NCBI RefSeq assembly: GCF_007097365.1
Contig: NZ_VJZR01000002.1
Location: 391,464-455,463 of the forward strand
Direction: 5' to 3'
DNA length: 64,000 nucleotides
Source: Flavobacterium franklandianum
Lineage (GTDB): Bacteria; Bacteroidota; Bacteroidia; Flavobacteriales; Flavobacteriaceae
In this document: piece by piece, positions 28,132 to 37,001 of the stretch
Numbering within the stretch: position 1 is the stretch's first letter
Layout of the letters: every line of letters starts with the position of its first letter
Made by a program: the position numbers and the translations under genes
The notes under the pieces: model-generated
Database searches by the model: none
Told to the model about the DNA's origin: nothing
The model's input: the letters and a program-made list of their open reading frames with translations, nothing else

Positions 28132-29267
28132 TTAAAGAAATAATTTTAATAGGAAATTATAAGCCTGACAACCAGTTCAGTATGAGAATTTTCGAGGAAT
28201 TAATGGCTGAGGGATATGCAAAATCAAAACTCCAAGCGCGTGTCATTCGTCCTTATAAAATATTTAGAAATTTAGGCTTCAAAAGTCCTATTTTGCAAAA
28301 ATGGTTTGGATATGTTGACAAATTCCTTGTATTCCCCTTTCAACTTTATTATATTCGTAGTTTAAATTTTATTTTATCCAAGCGAGTTGGCTATCACATT
28401 TGCGATCATTCTAATGCCTTTTACCTCTATTTTTTACCTAAAAATAAAACTATAATAACCTGTCACGATGTTTTAGCAATTAGAGCTGGATTGGGGTTTA
28501 CTGACACCTATTGCTCAGCAACAAAATCAGGTAAAGTGTTGCAAAAAATTATTTTAAAAGCCATATCTAGAGCCAAGAAATTAGCAGCAGTATCTGAATT
28601 TACATTGAATCAATTAACGGAGATTGATACACTACCTCGTCTAAATAAAAAGTGGATTTGCATACACAATGCTATTTCTAAAAATTTTGAAGCTATGGAA
28701 GTGAACCAAGTACAGGAGATACTTAGTAAATATCAACTTCAAAATGATAAACCTTTACTATTGCATGTTGGTTCTGATTTGGTACGAAAAAATAGAAAAT
28801 TATTGATACATTTGATTGATGAATTGCAAGACGATTGGGATGGTCTTTTGGTTTTAGCGGGAGAGCCATTAAATATTGAACTACTTAATTTAATTGAAAA
28901 ATTGAAAGTTAGCGATAGGATAGTGCAATTAGATCGTCCTACAGATATAGAAATTATTGCCTTATACTCGATTTGTCAAGCTATGGTTTTCCCATCTTAT
29001 TCCGAAGGTTTCGGATGGCCTATTATTGAAGCGCAGGCTTGTGGAGCACCAGTTATTACTAGTAATAAAGCACCAATGATGGATGAGGTGGGAGGTAATG
29101 CAGCCTTGTATGCTAATCCTGATGATGTGATTTCATTTGCAGATCAATTAAGGAAATTGAATAGTGAACCATTCAGAAAAAAAGTAATTCGTTTGGGGTA
29201 TATCAATACTAAACGGTTTGATTTTGAAAATACAATACGGCAGTATATAGAATTAATAAATGATTAA
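28128..29267 (+). CDS. Glycosyltransferase family 4 (GT-B fold)
   Basis: A 379-residue GT-B glycosyltransferase. The donor-binding half has LLLHVGSDLVRKNRKLLI, then FPSYSEGFGWPIIEAQACG with the paired Glu residues, then GAPVITSNKAPMMDEVGG, a pattern typical of mannosyl- and related GT4 transferases. The N-terminal half carries the acceptor site (ICDHSNAFYLYFL, ITCHDVLAIRA). It is translationally coupled to the polymerase gene before it and followed by an acyltransferase after 2 bp. Confidence 0.92.
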   Translation: MIKEIILIGNYKPDNQFSMRIFEELMAEGYAKSKLQARVIRPYKIFRNLGFKSPILQKWFGYVDKFLVFPFQLYYIRSLNFILSKRVGYHICDHSNAFYLYFLPKNKTIITCHDVLAIRAGLGFTDTYCSATKSGKVLQKIILKAISRAKKLAAVSEFTLNQLTEIDTLPRLNKKWICIHNAISKNFEAMEVNQVQEILSKYQLQNDKPLLLHVGSDLVRKNRKLLIHLIDELQDDWDGLLVLAGEPLNIELLNLIEKLKVSDRIVQLDRPTDIEIIALYSICQAMVFPSYSEGFGWPIIEAQACGAPVITSNKAPMMDEVGGNAALYANPDDVISFADQLRKLNSEPFRKKVIRLGYINTKRFDFENTIRQYIELIND

Positions 29268-29269
29268 TT

Positions 29270-29935
29270 ATGTTTTTACTAAAAATAATAACTGTTTTAT
29301 TGCCTTGGTCGTTAAAACGATTGATGTTGGTTCGTTTTTTTAGATACGAAATTCACCCATCTGCTAGAATAGGACTTTCCTGGATTTATCCAAAAAAATT
29401 AGTAATGGATAAGAATTCTAAAATTGGACATTTCAATGTTGCTTTACATTTAGATTTAATTTTTATTGAAAAATATTCCAGCATTGCACGTGGAAATTGG
29501 ATTACAGGATTTCCTACTAATACTAATTCTAAACATTTTTTGCATCAAGAAGACCGTAAATCAAATTTAATTATTGGTCAACATTCTGCTATTACTAAAA
29601 ATCACCATATCGATTGTACCAATGAAATTAAAATTGGTCGTTTTGTAACGATTGCCGGGTATTCTAGCCAATTATTGACGCATTCCATTAATTTAGAATT
29701 GAATATTCAAGACAGCCATCCTATAACAATAGGAGATTATTGTTTTGTTGGAACTGCATCAACTATTTTGGGTGGAGCATCTTTACCAGCCTACAGTGTA
29801 CTCGGAGCAAACTCATTATTAAATAAATCTTTTACAAACACTTATCGACTGTATGGAGGGAATCCAGCGAAAGAGATTAAAGAATTATCTAAAGAATTTA
29901 AATATTTTAATAGAGAAGTAGGATTTGTTTATTAG
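29270..29935 (+). CDS. Hexapeptide-repeat acyltransferase
   Basis: A 221-residue left-handed beta-helix protein. Repeats are seen in KIGHFNVALH, IKIGRFVTIA, ITIGDYCFVG and ASLPAYSVLG, with catalytic His candidates in KNHHIDCTNE and LLTHSINLEL. The C-terminal LYGGNPAKEIKEL is standard. The repeats are more diverged than in the three other acyltransferases of this locus. A role in O-acetylating the exopolysaccharide is inferred from the neighbours. Confidence 0.85.
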   Translation: MFLLKIITVLLPWSLKRLMLVRFFRYEIHPSARIGLSWIYPKKLVMDKNSKIGHFNVALHLDLIFIEKYSSIARGNWITGFPTNTNSKHFLHQEDRKSNLIIGQHSAITKNHHIDCTNEIKIGRFVTIAGYSSQLLTHSINLELNIQDSHPITIGDYCFVGTASTILGGASLPAYSVLGANSLLNKSFTNTYRLYGGNPAKEIKELSKEFKYFNREVGFVY

Positions 29936-29974
29936 TAACAAAATCTTAGATTCCATAAAACTTAAAATTGAACA

Positions 29975-31054
29975 ATGAAAGTAATCCATTTTATTGCTGG
30001 TATAGATAAAAATAAAGGAGGTACTACGGAATACATCCGATTAGTAACTTCTGAGTTAAAAAATTATCTTGAAATAATAATTGCCACTGGAATCTCACCC
30101 GATCCAATAGCAATCAATGGAGTTAAAATTAAATTTTTTGACACCAATATCATTAGGTGGTTTTTGATGTTGAAAGAGTTTCGTCAATTTTTAGTTGACG
30201 AAAAACCAGATATAGTCCATATCAATGGTATTTGGAGTCCTGAAAATTATGGTTTTCAGAAGCAAGCTCAAAAATTGGGAATTAAAGTAATTGTATCCCC
30301 TCACGGTATGTTGGAACCCTGGATACTTGCGAACAATCCTATTAAAAAAAAGATAGGCCTGTTTTTTTACCAAAAAAAAATCATTCAAAGTGCTTTACGA
30401 ATCCACGCTACTGCTCAGATGGAAGCAGTTAATATTCAAGCTCTGGGTTTCAGTAATCCGATTAGTATCGTTCCAAATGGGATTGATTTAAGCGAAATAA
30501 AAAAGGCTAAGGAACAGTATGGGACCAAAAAAATAGTTTATTTATCTCGTATTCATCCTAAGAAAGGTATTGAATTACTTCTAAAAGCTTGGCGTAACAG
30601 TGATACAAAAGGTTGGACTCTGGAAATTGCGGGGAGTGGAAAGTCATGGTATTTAAAATCGCTTGTCCAGAGTTCAAAAGACCTCGACAATGTTAGGTTT
30701 GTTGGAGCCTTATATGGTGAAGATAAATGGGATTTTTTACGGTCCGCCGATCTTATGATTCTACCTTCATACAGCGAAAATTTTGGAATTGTAGTTGCTG
30801 AAGCTTTAGCCGTTGGTGTTCCTGTGATTACTACCCGAAAAACTCCTTGGGAAGATTTAGAAATACATCAATGTGGCTGGTGGATTGATTTATCAGTTAA
30901 CAATTTAGAAAACACTTTAAAAAAAGTATTTAATACCTCTACTGAAATTTTAGAGACAATGGGAAATAATGGACGAAAACTCGTAGCAGAAAAATATGAC
31001 ATCAAAACGGTGGCTTATTTATTATGCGATTTATACAAAAAAATGCTGGATTAA
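29975..31054 (+). CDS. Glycosyltransferase family 4, first of a tandem pair
   Basis: A 359-residue GT-B enzyme. Signature segments are VSPHGMLEPWIL (acceptor half), IVPNGIDLSEI, VYLSRIHPKKGIELLL and LPSYSENFGIVVAEALAVG with the E-x7-E motif, followed by GVPVITTRKTPWEDLE. This protein and the one at 31268 have the same length and share nearly all motifs, so they arose by duplication. N-terminal acceptor parts differ most. It builds the exopolysaccharide unit. Confidence 0.93.
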   Translation: MKVIHFIAGIDKNKGGTTEYIRLVTSELKNYLEIIIATGISPDPIAINGVKIKFFDTNIIRWFLMLKEFRQFLVDEKPDIVHINGIWSPENYGFQKQAQKLGIKVIVSPHGMLEPWILANNPIKKKIGLFFYQKKIIQSALRIHATAQMEAVNIQALGFSNPISIVPNGIDLSEIKKAKEQYGTKKIVYLSRIHPKKGIELLLKAWRNSDTKGWTLEIAGSGKSWYLKSLVQSSKDLDNVRFVGALYGEDKWDFLRSADLMILPSYSENFGIVVAEALAVGVPVITTRKTPWEDLEIHQCGWWIDLSVNNLENTLKKVFNTSTEILETMGNNGRKLVAEKYDIKTVAYLLCDLYKKMLD

Positions 31055-31267
31055 ATTACTTAATATTACAGAAGGCATTTCAGGTAAAAAGGGAAAGTAT
31101 TTGAAACACTTTTCTATAAAAATAGAAGATTTTTTATATTTGTAATGATGGTGATTTTATTTAGAATTCAATTTAAAATTTATGGTACAACCGCACCATA
31201 TTTGCAACAATTTATTTTTTTATAGGTAAAATATATTTTTTACTAGTTATAACAAAAACAAAAATTT

Positions 31268-32347
31268 ATGAAAGTAGTACATATAGTTAATTCAATTGAT
31301 AAAAGCTCTGGAGGTCCAGCCCGATCGGTACCTCAAACTTGTGTCGAATTGGCAGAGCTCGACACAACTATCGAATTGATAACACAGGAGAGTTCTGATA
31401 TGGTAAAAGTGGCAGATAGAGCAAGTTTAACTGTTCGCTTTTATTCTATTTGGAAACTCTTTCTTTATGGTTCCAGATTATCTCCTAAGGATGTAGACAT
31501 AATTCACCTCCAACATATTTGGAATCCCTACATTCAAGTGATGGCTTTTTGGGCTTATCAAAAAAAAATACCCTATATAATAACTACAAGAGGCATGCTA
31601 GAACCTTGGATTATGGCTCGTAACTCTTGGAAGAAAAAAATCGGTATGTTTTTATATCAAAAGAAGGCTATCCAAAGAGCATCATACATTCACGCCACCG
31701 CTCTTATGGAAGCCAATCATATCAAAGAATTGGGGTTTAACAATCCCATTTGCATTATTCCAAACGGTATTGATTTGAGCGTTATAAAAGAAAAAAAACA
31801 AAACTATGGTACTAAAAAAATGGTATTTTTGTCGCGCATTCATTCCAAAAAGGGGATTGAACTTTTGTTAGCAGCTTGGTGCAATAGTCAGACTAAAGGC
31901 TGGTCTTTAGAAATCGGAGGTGAGGGAGATCCAGATTATATGAAAAAATTAATAAGTAGCGTTAAGGAATATAAAAACGTACATTTTGTAGGGGCAAAAT
32001 ACGACAAAGATAAATGGGACTTTTTGCGATCTGCAGATGTATTGGTTCTTCCCACCTACAGTGAAAATTTTGGAAATGTTGTAGCTGAAGCTTTAGTAAT
32101 TGGAGTTCCAGTTATAACCACTACAGGAACTCCCTGGGAAGATTTAGAGACCTATAAATGTGGGTGGTGGATTGATTTGTCGGTGGAAAATTTAAAAAAT
32201 ACTTTAGAAAAAGTCTTTTCTACACCACCTGAAATTTTAGAAGTTATGGGAAATCAAGGACGAAAACTCGTAGCGGAAAAATATGACTTAAAGGAAGTGT
32301 CAAAAAAGATAGTTGATTTATATAAAAAGGTTCTCAATGAAAAATAA
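31268..32347 (+). CDS. Glycosyltransferase family 4, second of a tandem pair
   Basis: A 359-residue GT-B enzyme, paralog of its upstream neighbour. It shows TTRGMLEPWIM, IIPNGIDLSVI, VFLSRIHSKKGIELLL and LPTYSENFGNVVAEALVIG, then GVPVITTTGTPWEDLE. The first 110 residues differ clearly from the paralog, which suggests different acceptors and similar donors. The 213-bp gap before it contains no gene. The downstream acyltransferase begins inside its last codons. Confidence 0.93.
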   Translation: MKVVHIVNSIDKSSGGPARSVPQTCVELAELDTTIELITQESSDMVKVADRASLTVRFYSIWKLFLYGSRLSPKDVDIIHLQHIWNPYIQVMAFWAYQKKIPYIITTRGMLEPWIMARNSWKKKIGMFLYQKKAIQRASYIHATALMEANHIKELGFNNPICIIPNGIDLSVIKEKKQNYGTKKMVFLSRIHSKKGIELLLAAWCNSQTKGWSLEIGGEGDPDYMKKLISSVKEYKNVHFVGAKYDKDKWDFLRSADVLVLPTYSENFGNVVAEALVIGVPVITTTGTPWEDLETYKCGWWIDLSVENLKNTLEKVFSTPPEILEVMGNQGRKLVAEKYDLKEVSKKIVDLYKKVLNEK

Positions 32348-32891
32348 TACATTGGATTTATCTACTTACAGTCATTCTTTTAGTTTAAAGAATAAAATTT
32401 CGAGATTGGTTTGGAACTTAGTTTGTATAATTTTGTTTCGAACTTTTGCTTCTAGGTTATTTAAAAAATGGAGAGTTTTGGTACTAAAATGTTTTGGTGC
32501 TAAAATAGATTGGTCCTCCCATATTTATGCCTCAGTGAAAATATGGGCACCTTGGAATTTAGAAATGGGAGCAAATTCTAGTTTAGGACCCAATGTGGAT
32601 TGTTATAATCAAGGAAAAATTAGTATTGGTGTTAATACGGTAATTTCACAAAAGACCTATTTGTGTGCTTCTACGCATGATTATGCAAAAAACGATTTCC
32701 CTTTGATACTAAAACCAATCAAAATTGGAAATGGAGTATGGATTGCTGCGGATGCTTTTATAGGTCCCGGAGTACGTATTGAAGATAATGCGATTATTGC
32801 AGCTAGATCTGTTGTAAACAAAAGTGTAATTGAAAATACTATTGTAGGAGGTAATCCTGCGAAACTAATTAAATTTAGAACAAATGAATAA
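32337..32891 (+). CDS. WcaF-like hexapeptide acetyltransferase
   Basis: A 184-residue protein. I choose ATG 32337, overlapping the end of the preceding gene by 11 bp, over a TTG 24 bases upstream. The N-terminal part with RLVWNLVCIILFRTFASRLF and the block KIWAPWNLEMGANSSLGPNVDCYN are the WcaF/colanic-acid acetyltransferase layout. The catalytic His is in CASTHDYAKNDF. Hexapeptide repeats IKIGNGVWIA and VRIEDNAIIA follow. It should O-acetylate a sugar of the repeat unit. Confidence 0.9.
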   Translation: MKNNTLDLSTYSHSFSLKNKISRLVWNLVCIILFRTFASRLFKKWRVLVLKCFGAKIDWSSHIYASVKIWAPWNLEMGANSSLGPNVDCYNQGKISIGVNTVISQKTYLCASTHDYAKNDFPLILKPIKIGNGVWIAADAFIGPGVRIEDNAIIAARSVVNKSVIENTIVGGNPAKLIKFRTNE

Positions 32892-32910
32892 TTGTATTTC
32901 AAAAAATTAG

Positions 32911-33759
32911 TTGTTTAATAAAAAAGATATAAATAATTTGGAAAATAAATTTAGCATAGTCATATTAACTCATAACGAAGAAGGCACATTATTAGATTGT
33001 TTAGATTCTATAAAATGGTGCGATGATGTTGTTATTATAGATAGTTACAGTAGTGATAAAACTTTTGAAATTGCAAAAAAAAATGGATTAAGAGTTTTTC
33101 AAAATAAATTTACAGACTTTGCTCAACAGCGTAATTTTGCAAATGATACTATAGATTTTAAATATGAATGGGTGTTTCATTTGGATGCAGATGAACATTT
33201 TACAAAAGAGTTAAGAATAGAATGTAATAAAGTTATTGATATTTATCAATTTGGTGCATTTTTGGTACCGGCAAAAGAAATACTTTGGGGTACTTGGTTG
33301 AAATACTCAGCGGGAACAGTCTATCAAATGCGATTTCATAAACTTACAGATGCTCGATTTGAACAATATGGACACGGGCAAAGAGAATGTAATCTTAAAA
33401 AAGGTTTAGGAAAATTAGAAAATGCTTACGAGCATTTTTTTTTCAGTAAGGGGGTTAATCAATGGGTCATTAAACATTTAAAATATGCCTCTGAGGAGGC
33501 TGAAAATGAGCAAAAGGTGAACTTGAAAAAAATATCTTTTGGTAAATTAATCTATGGAGAGTCACACGAAAAAAGAAGAGTACTTAAAGCATTGAGTTAC
33601 AAAATGCCCTTTCGGCCGTTATTTAAGTTTTTTTATATGTACATACTTAAATTAGGTTTTTTGGATGGTAAAGTAGGATTTAGATTTTGTGTTATGAAAA
33701 GTATTTATGAGCAATTTATTATTTTAAAAAAAGTAGAATCTAAGTCAAATCAATTATAA
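32911..33759 (+). CDS. Glycosyltransferase family 2 (WaaE/KdtX-like)
   Basis: A 282-residue GT2 protein. The start shown is TTG 32911; a TTG at 32938 is also possible, since the conserved part begins at FSIVILTHNEEGTLLDCL. The metal motif is FHLDADEHFT and the layout (TDFAQQRNFA, then LWGTWLKYSAG) matches the LPS core glucosyltransferase WaaE/KdtX group. In this context it more likely contributes to the exopolysaccharide or its branch. Sugar unknown. Confidence 0.88.
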   Translation: MFNKKDINNLENKFSIVILTHNEEGTLLDCLDSIKWCDDVVIIDSYSSDKTFEIAKKNGLRVFQNKFTDFAQQRNFANDTIDFKYEWVFHLDADEHFTKELRIECNKVIDIYQFGAFLVPAKEILWGTWLKYSAGTVYQMRFHKLTDARFEQYGHGQRECNLKKGLGKLENAYEHFFFSKGVNQWVIKHLKYASEEAENEQKVNLKKISFGKLIYGESHEKRRVLKALSYKMPFRPLFKFFYMYILKLGFLDGKVGFRFCVMKSIYEQFIILKKVESKSNQL

Positions 33760-33868
33760 TAATAGTTCTTTTTTGGGAGCTTGGCAAATGAGAAAATCAA
33801 ATTTTATAATATTTATTTTTAGAATTAATATTAACAATTAAATTCAGAAAAATATAAAACAAACTAAT

Positions 33869-34813
33869 ATGAAAAAAATATTAATAACTGGAGGAGCTGG
33901 ATTTGTTGGTTCCCATTTGTGCAAAAGATTATTAAATGAAGGAAATGAAGTGATTTGTCTTGACAATTACTTTACAGGAGCCAAATCGAATATAATTGAT
34001 TTGTTAGACTATCCTTATTTTGAAATGGTACGCCACGACATTACAGAGCCTTATTATGCTGAGGTCGATGAAATATACAATCTAGCTTGTCCTGCATCGC
34101 CTGTTCATTACCAATACAATCCTATAAAAACGATAAAAACTTCTGTAATGGGAGCTATTAATGTATTGGGACTAGCAAAACGCGTCAAGGCAACAGTGCT
34201 GCAAGCCAGTACAAGTGAAGTGTATGGTGATCCTCTTGTACATCCCCAACCCGAAAGTTACTGGGGGCACGTAAACCCAATAGGTATTCGTTCTTGTTAT
34301 GATGAAGGCAAACGCTGTGCCGAGACTTTATTTATGGATTATCACAATCAAAATAATGTTGCCATCAAAATCATACGTATTTTTAATACCTATGGACCAA
34401 ATATGAATCCAGCTGATGGGCGAGTAGTGTCCAATTTTATTGTTCAAGCCTTACAAGGAAAAGATATTACCATTTTTGGAGATGGTTTGCAAACCCGCTC
34501 GTTTCAATATGTAGATGATTTGGTAGAAGGTATGATTAGGATGATGGGTTCAGATCCTGCCTTTTTGGGACCTGTAAATTTGGGAAATCCAAATGAATTT
34601 ACGATGCTCGAATTGGCTCAGGCAATTATAGAATTGACGAATTCCAAATCAAAAATCATTCATCTCGATTTACCTCAAGATGATCCCAAACAGAGACAAC
34701 CCGATATTACTTTAGCTAAAGATAAACTAGAAGGGTGGGAGCCTAAAATACAATTGCGTGAAGGGTTGGTTACAACCATCAGCTATTTTGACAAGCTATT
34801 GTTAAAATTGTAG
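33869..34813 (+). CDS. UDP-glucuronate decarboxylase (UDP-xylose synthase)
   Basis: A 314-residue extended SDR enzyme. The cofactor loop is GGAGFVG (8-14), the catalytic pair is Tyr 144 and Lys 148 in [11 protein letters not shown], and the segments [12 protein letters not shown] and [18 protein letters not shown] are diagnostic for UXS. It converts UDP-GlcA to UDP-xylose in the cytosol. With ugd at the start of the locus it gives a complete UDP-Glc to UDP-Xyl path, so the polymer probably contains xylose, GlcA or both. A long hairpin terminator follows, so the first long transcript likely ends here. Confidence 0.95.
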   Translation: MKKILITGGAGFVGSHLCKRLLNEGNEVICLDNYFTGAKSNIIDLLDYPYFEMVRHDITEPYYAEVDEIYNLACPASPVHYQYNPIKTIKTSVMGAINVLGLAKRVKATVLQASTSEVYGDPLVHPQPESYWGHVNPIGIRSCYDEGKRCAETLFMDYHNQNNVAIKIIRIFNTYGPNMNPADGRVVSNFIVQALQGKDITIFGDGLQTRSFQYVDDLVEGMIRMMGSDPAFLGPVNLGNPNEFTMLELAQAIIELTNSKSKIIHLDLPQDDPKQRQPDITLAKDKLEGWEPKIQLREGLVTTISYFDKLLLKL

Positions 34814-35182
34814 TCTGTTTTTTTATTGAAACCACGATTTATTTACAATATGTTTTACTCTATTAGAAAATAGCTGTTACATTTATTAATGTTTTAGTTT
34901 TACTATTGGTTCAATAAATAAAATATATAATATGCTCTAGTTGAAATAAATATACTAGTGAAATGATTAATTAGAAATTAAAAAGGGTAGTTCAGTTTGA
35001 ACTGCCCTTTTTTAATTTCTAATTAAAGGCGCATTTCTATGCCTTTTGAATGTTAAAGATAGTTTTTTTGTGTTTTTAACGAGTATTGCTGTGTTTCATC
35101 GAAAACATTTTTTAGTAGAATACCTTTGATATAATTTTGATTTCGAAAAGGAGAAAGATTTTTACTTCAATAAATATTTATT
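34814..35182. other. Intergenic region, 369 bp, terminator and possible promoter
   Basis: Contains the long hairpin at 34967-35026. Past it, two TAnnTTTG-like boxes occur (TACCTTTG at 35121-35128 and TAATTTTG at 35132-35139) upstream of the next glycosyltransferase, but neither has a TTG at the usual distance. No gene is seen. Confidence 0.55.
34967..35026 (+). terminator. Long hairpin terminator, probably bidirectional
   Basis: A nearly perfect stem of about 28 bp with a 3-nt loop: the arm containing agggtagttca (34984-34994) pairs with tgaactgccct (34998-35008), one G-T pair and one bulged T. The outer stem (ttaattagaaatt side) is AT-rich with T runs on both strands. Confidence 0.85.
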
Positions 35183-35932
35183 ATGAGAATTACAATTATC
35201 ACAGTATGTTACAATCGTAAAGCGACTATTGGAAAAGCTATCAAAAGTGTATTGAAACAAAATTATCATGATGTCGAATATATTATAATTGATGGTAATT
35301 CTACAGATGGAACAAAAGAAATTATTGAGTCTTATGGAGATAGGATAAGTCAATATGTTTCAGAACCTGATAAAGGGATGTATGACGCTATTAACAAGGG
35401 AGTTAAATTGGCAACTGGCGATGTTATCGGCTTGATGCATTCTGATGATGAATTTTATGACGAAAACGCTATCAGAAGAATTGCAGCTCGTTTTGAATAT
35501 GAACCAAATTTAGATGGAGTTTACGGGGATGGAGTTTATGTTTCAAATGATAAAGAAGAGCGATTGATTCGTGACAGAATAGGAGGTATTTTTAGTCTTA
35601 AAAAAGTCAAATCGGGATGGTTGCCTTTGCATCCTACCGTTTATTTAAAAAAATCGATAATCGACAAACATGGTTTGTACAACCTTGATTTTAAAATAGC
35701 TTCTGATACAGAATTCTTACTTCGTTATATTTACAAGCATAAAATTAATATGGGTTATATTAATGCATATATTGTCAAAATGAGAATGGGCGGAATGAGT
35801 ACTAGCATAAAACGAGCTTTCGAAGTTTTGTATGAAGACTATAAAATTTACAGATTTCACGGTTTAGCGGCATTTGCAGTTGTCTTTCTTAAAAAAACTA
35901 TTGCTTTAAGGCAGTACTTAGTTCAACTATAA
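35183..35932 (+). CDS. Glycosyltransferase family 2
   Basis: A 249-residue GT2 enzyme of the short, WcaA-like type. The N-terminus ITIITVCYNRKATIGKAI, the DGxSTDGT block IIIDGNSTDGTKEII, and the metal motif GLMHSDDEFYD near residue 90 are clear. SEPDKGMYDAINKG is typical of this subgroup. It stands between two terminators and so is probably transcribed alone. It likely adds a sugar to the same polymer. Confidence 0.92.
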   Translation: MRITIITVCYNRKATIGKAIKSVLKQNYHDVEYIIIDGNSTDGTKEIIESYGDRISQYVSEPDKGMYDAINKGVKLATGDVIGLMHSDDEFYDENAIRRIAARFEYEPNLDGVYGDGVYVSNDKEERLIRDRIGGIFSLKKVKSGWLPLHPTVYLKKSIIDKHGLYNLDFKIASDTEFLLRYIYKHKINMGYINAYIVKMRMGGMSTSIKRAFEVLYEDYKIYRFHGLAAFAVVFLKKTIALRQYLVQL

Positions 35933-35945
35933 AATCTGTATTTCT

Positions 35946-35979
35946 AATCCTTTTTTTTGTTTTTAAAAAAGGATTTTTT
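35946..35979 (+). terminator. Rho-independent terminator after GT2 gene
   Basis: Arms aatcctttttt (from 35946) and aaaaaaggatt (ending 35975) form an 11-bp stem, followed by T residues. It lies 14 bp after the stop codon at 35932. Confidence 0.78.
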
Positions 35980-36045
35980 ATTACTGAATATTCTTTATTT
36001 TTGTTATTATAAAATAAAAATTAATAATACTAACTTTTAATCACT

Positions 36046-36813
36046 ATGAAAAAAATCCTACTAACAATTGTCATATTGTTTTTATTGATGCTACAGTCTT
36101 GCACCACCAAGAAACAGATGTTGTATTTACAAGATTTAGATAAGTATTCTAATTCGACTTTAAATTATGCAGCAACAAAAATTCAACCCAATGATATCTT
36201 AAAAATAGACATAAGTGATCTCAATCCTTTAGTAGCAGCACCTTTTAATCTTCCTGTATCTACTAGTGCAAATGGTTCAGTTGACTTAATGAAACTATCA
36301 GGATACTTAGTTACCCCTCAAGGAAATGTTACTTTGCCTATTTTGAATGAAGTTAGTGTGGCCGGTATGACTCCGACTATGACTGAAAAAAAAATTAAAG
36401 AACGTCTTATAAATGAAGGGTATTTGGTAAATCCTACTGTATTTGTTAGAGTCCTAAATAACAAATTCACGATTTTGGGAGAGGTAAATTCACCAGGTGT
36501 AATTCCTTTTACAGAAGAGTCTATTAGCCTTTTAGATGCAATTGGATTGGCAAGAGATCTTACTTACTCGGCAATTAGAAAAGATGTAAAACTTATTAGA
36601 GAGTTAAACGGAAAACGTCTAGTTTACCATATTGATTTAACTACGGCTTCGTGGATGTCAAATCCTGATTATCGCATCAGACAAAATGATGTTATTGTCG
36701 TAACACCTAATAAGCTTAAAGTTAATAGTGGTGGTCTTATCAAAGATCCAATACAATTGTTGGGAATAACAGCATCTCTTTTATCACTCTTCTTGTTATT
36801 TAAACTGCAATAA
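36046..36813 (+). CDS. Polysaccharide export outer-membrane lipoprotein (Wza-like)
   Basis: A 255-residue lipoprotein. The signal peptide ends in LLMLQSC, giving lipidation at Cys 19. The Poly_export domain follows (IQPNDILKIDISDLNP) and then a SLBB-type region (FTILGEVNSPGVIPFTEE). The C-terminus has a hydrophobic segment (IQLLGITASLLSLFLLF), as in many Bacteroidota versions. It forms the outer-membrane export channel or its periplasmic part for the polymer and works with the Wzc-like kinase encoded next. Confidence 0.93.
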   Translation: MKKILLTIVILFLLMLQSCTTKKQMLYLQDLDKYSNSTLNYAATKIQPNDILKIDISDLNPLVAAPFNLPVSTSANGSVDLMKLSGYLVTPQGNVTLPILNEVSVAGMTPTMTEKKIKERLINEGYLVNPTVFVRVLNNKFTILGEVNSPGVIPFTEESISLLDAIGLARDLTYSAIRKDVKLIRELNGKRLVYHIDLTTASWMSNPDYRIRQNDVIVVTPNKLKVNSGGLIKDPIQLLGITASLLSLFLLFKLQ

Positions 36814-37001
36814 TACGGATTTAAAAAAAATAAATAAATTTCAAAAATGGCTTTAATTAAGTAATTTGATTGAAATTATATCGTAATTTTAATAAAAAAC
36901 TTGTCGTTATTGAGGGTTTGATGATATGAAATATGATAAAATATCTTTCCTCTTACTAATGCTAATTTTTTTAGAAATTTCTACAAATTAATTAAAATAA
37001 T

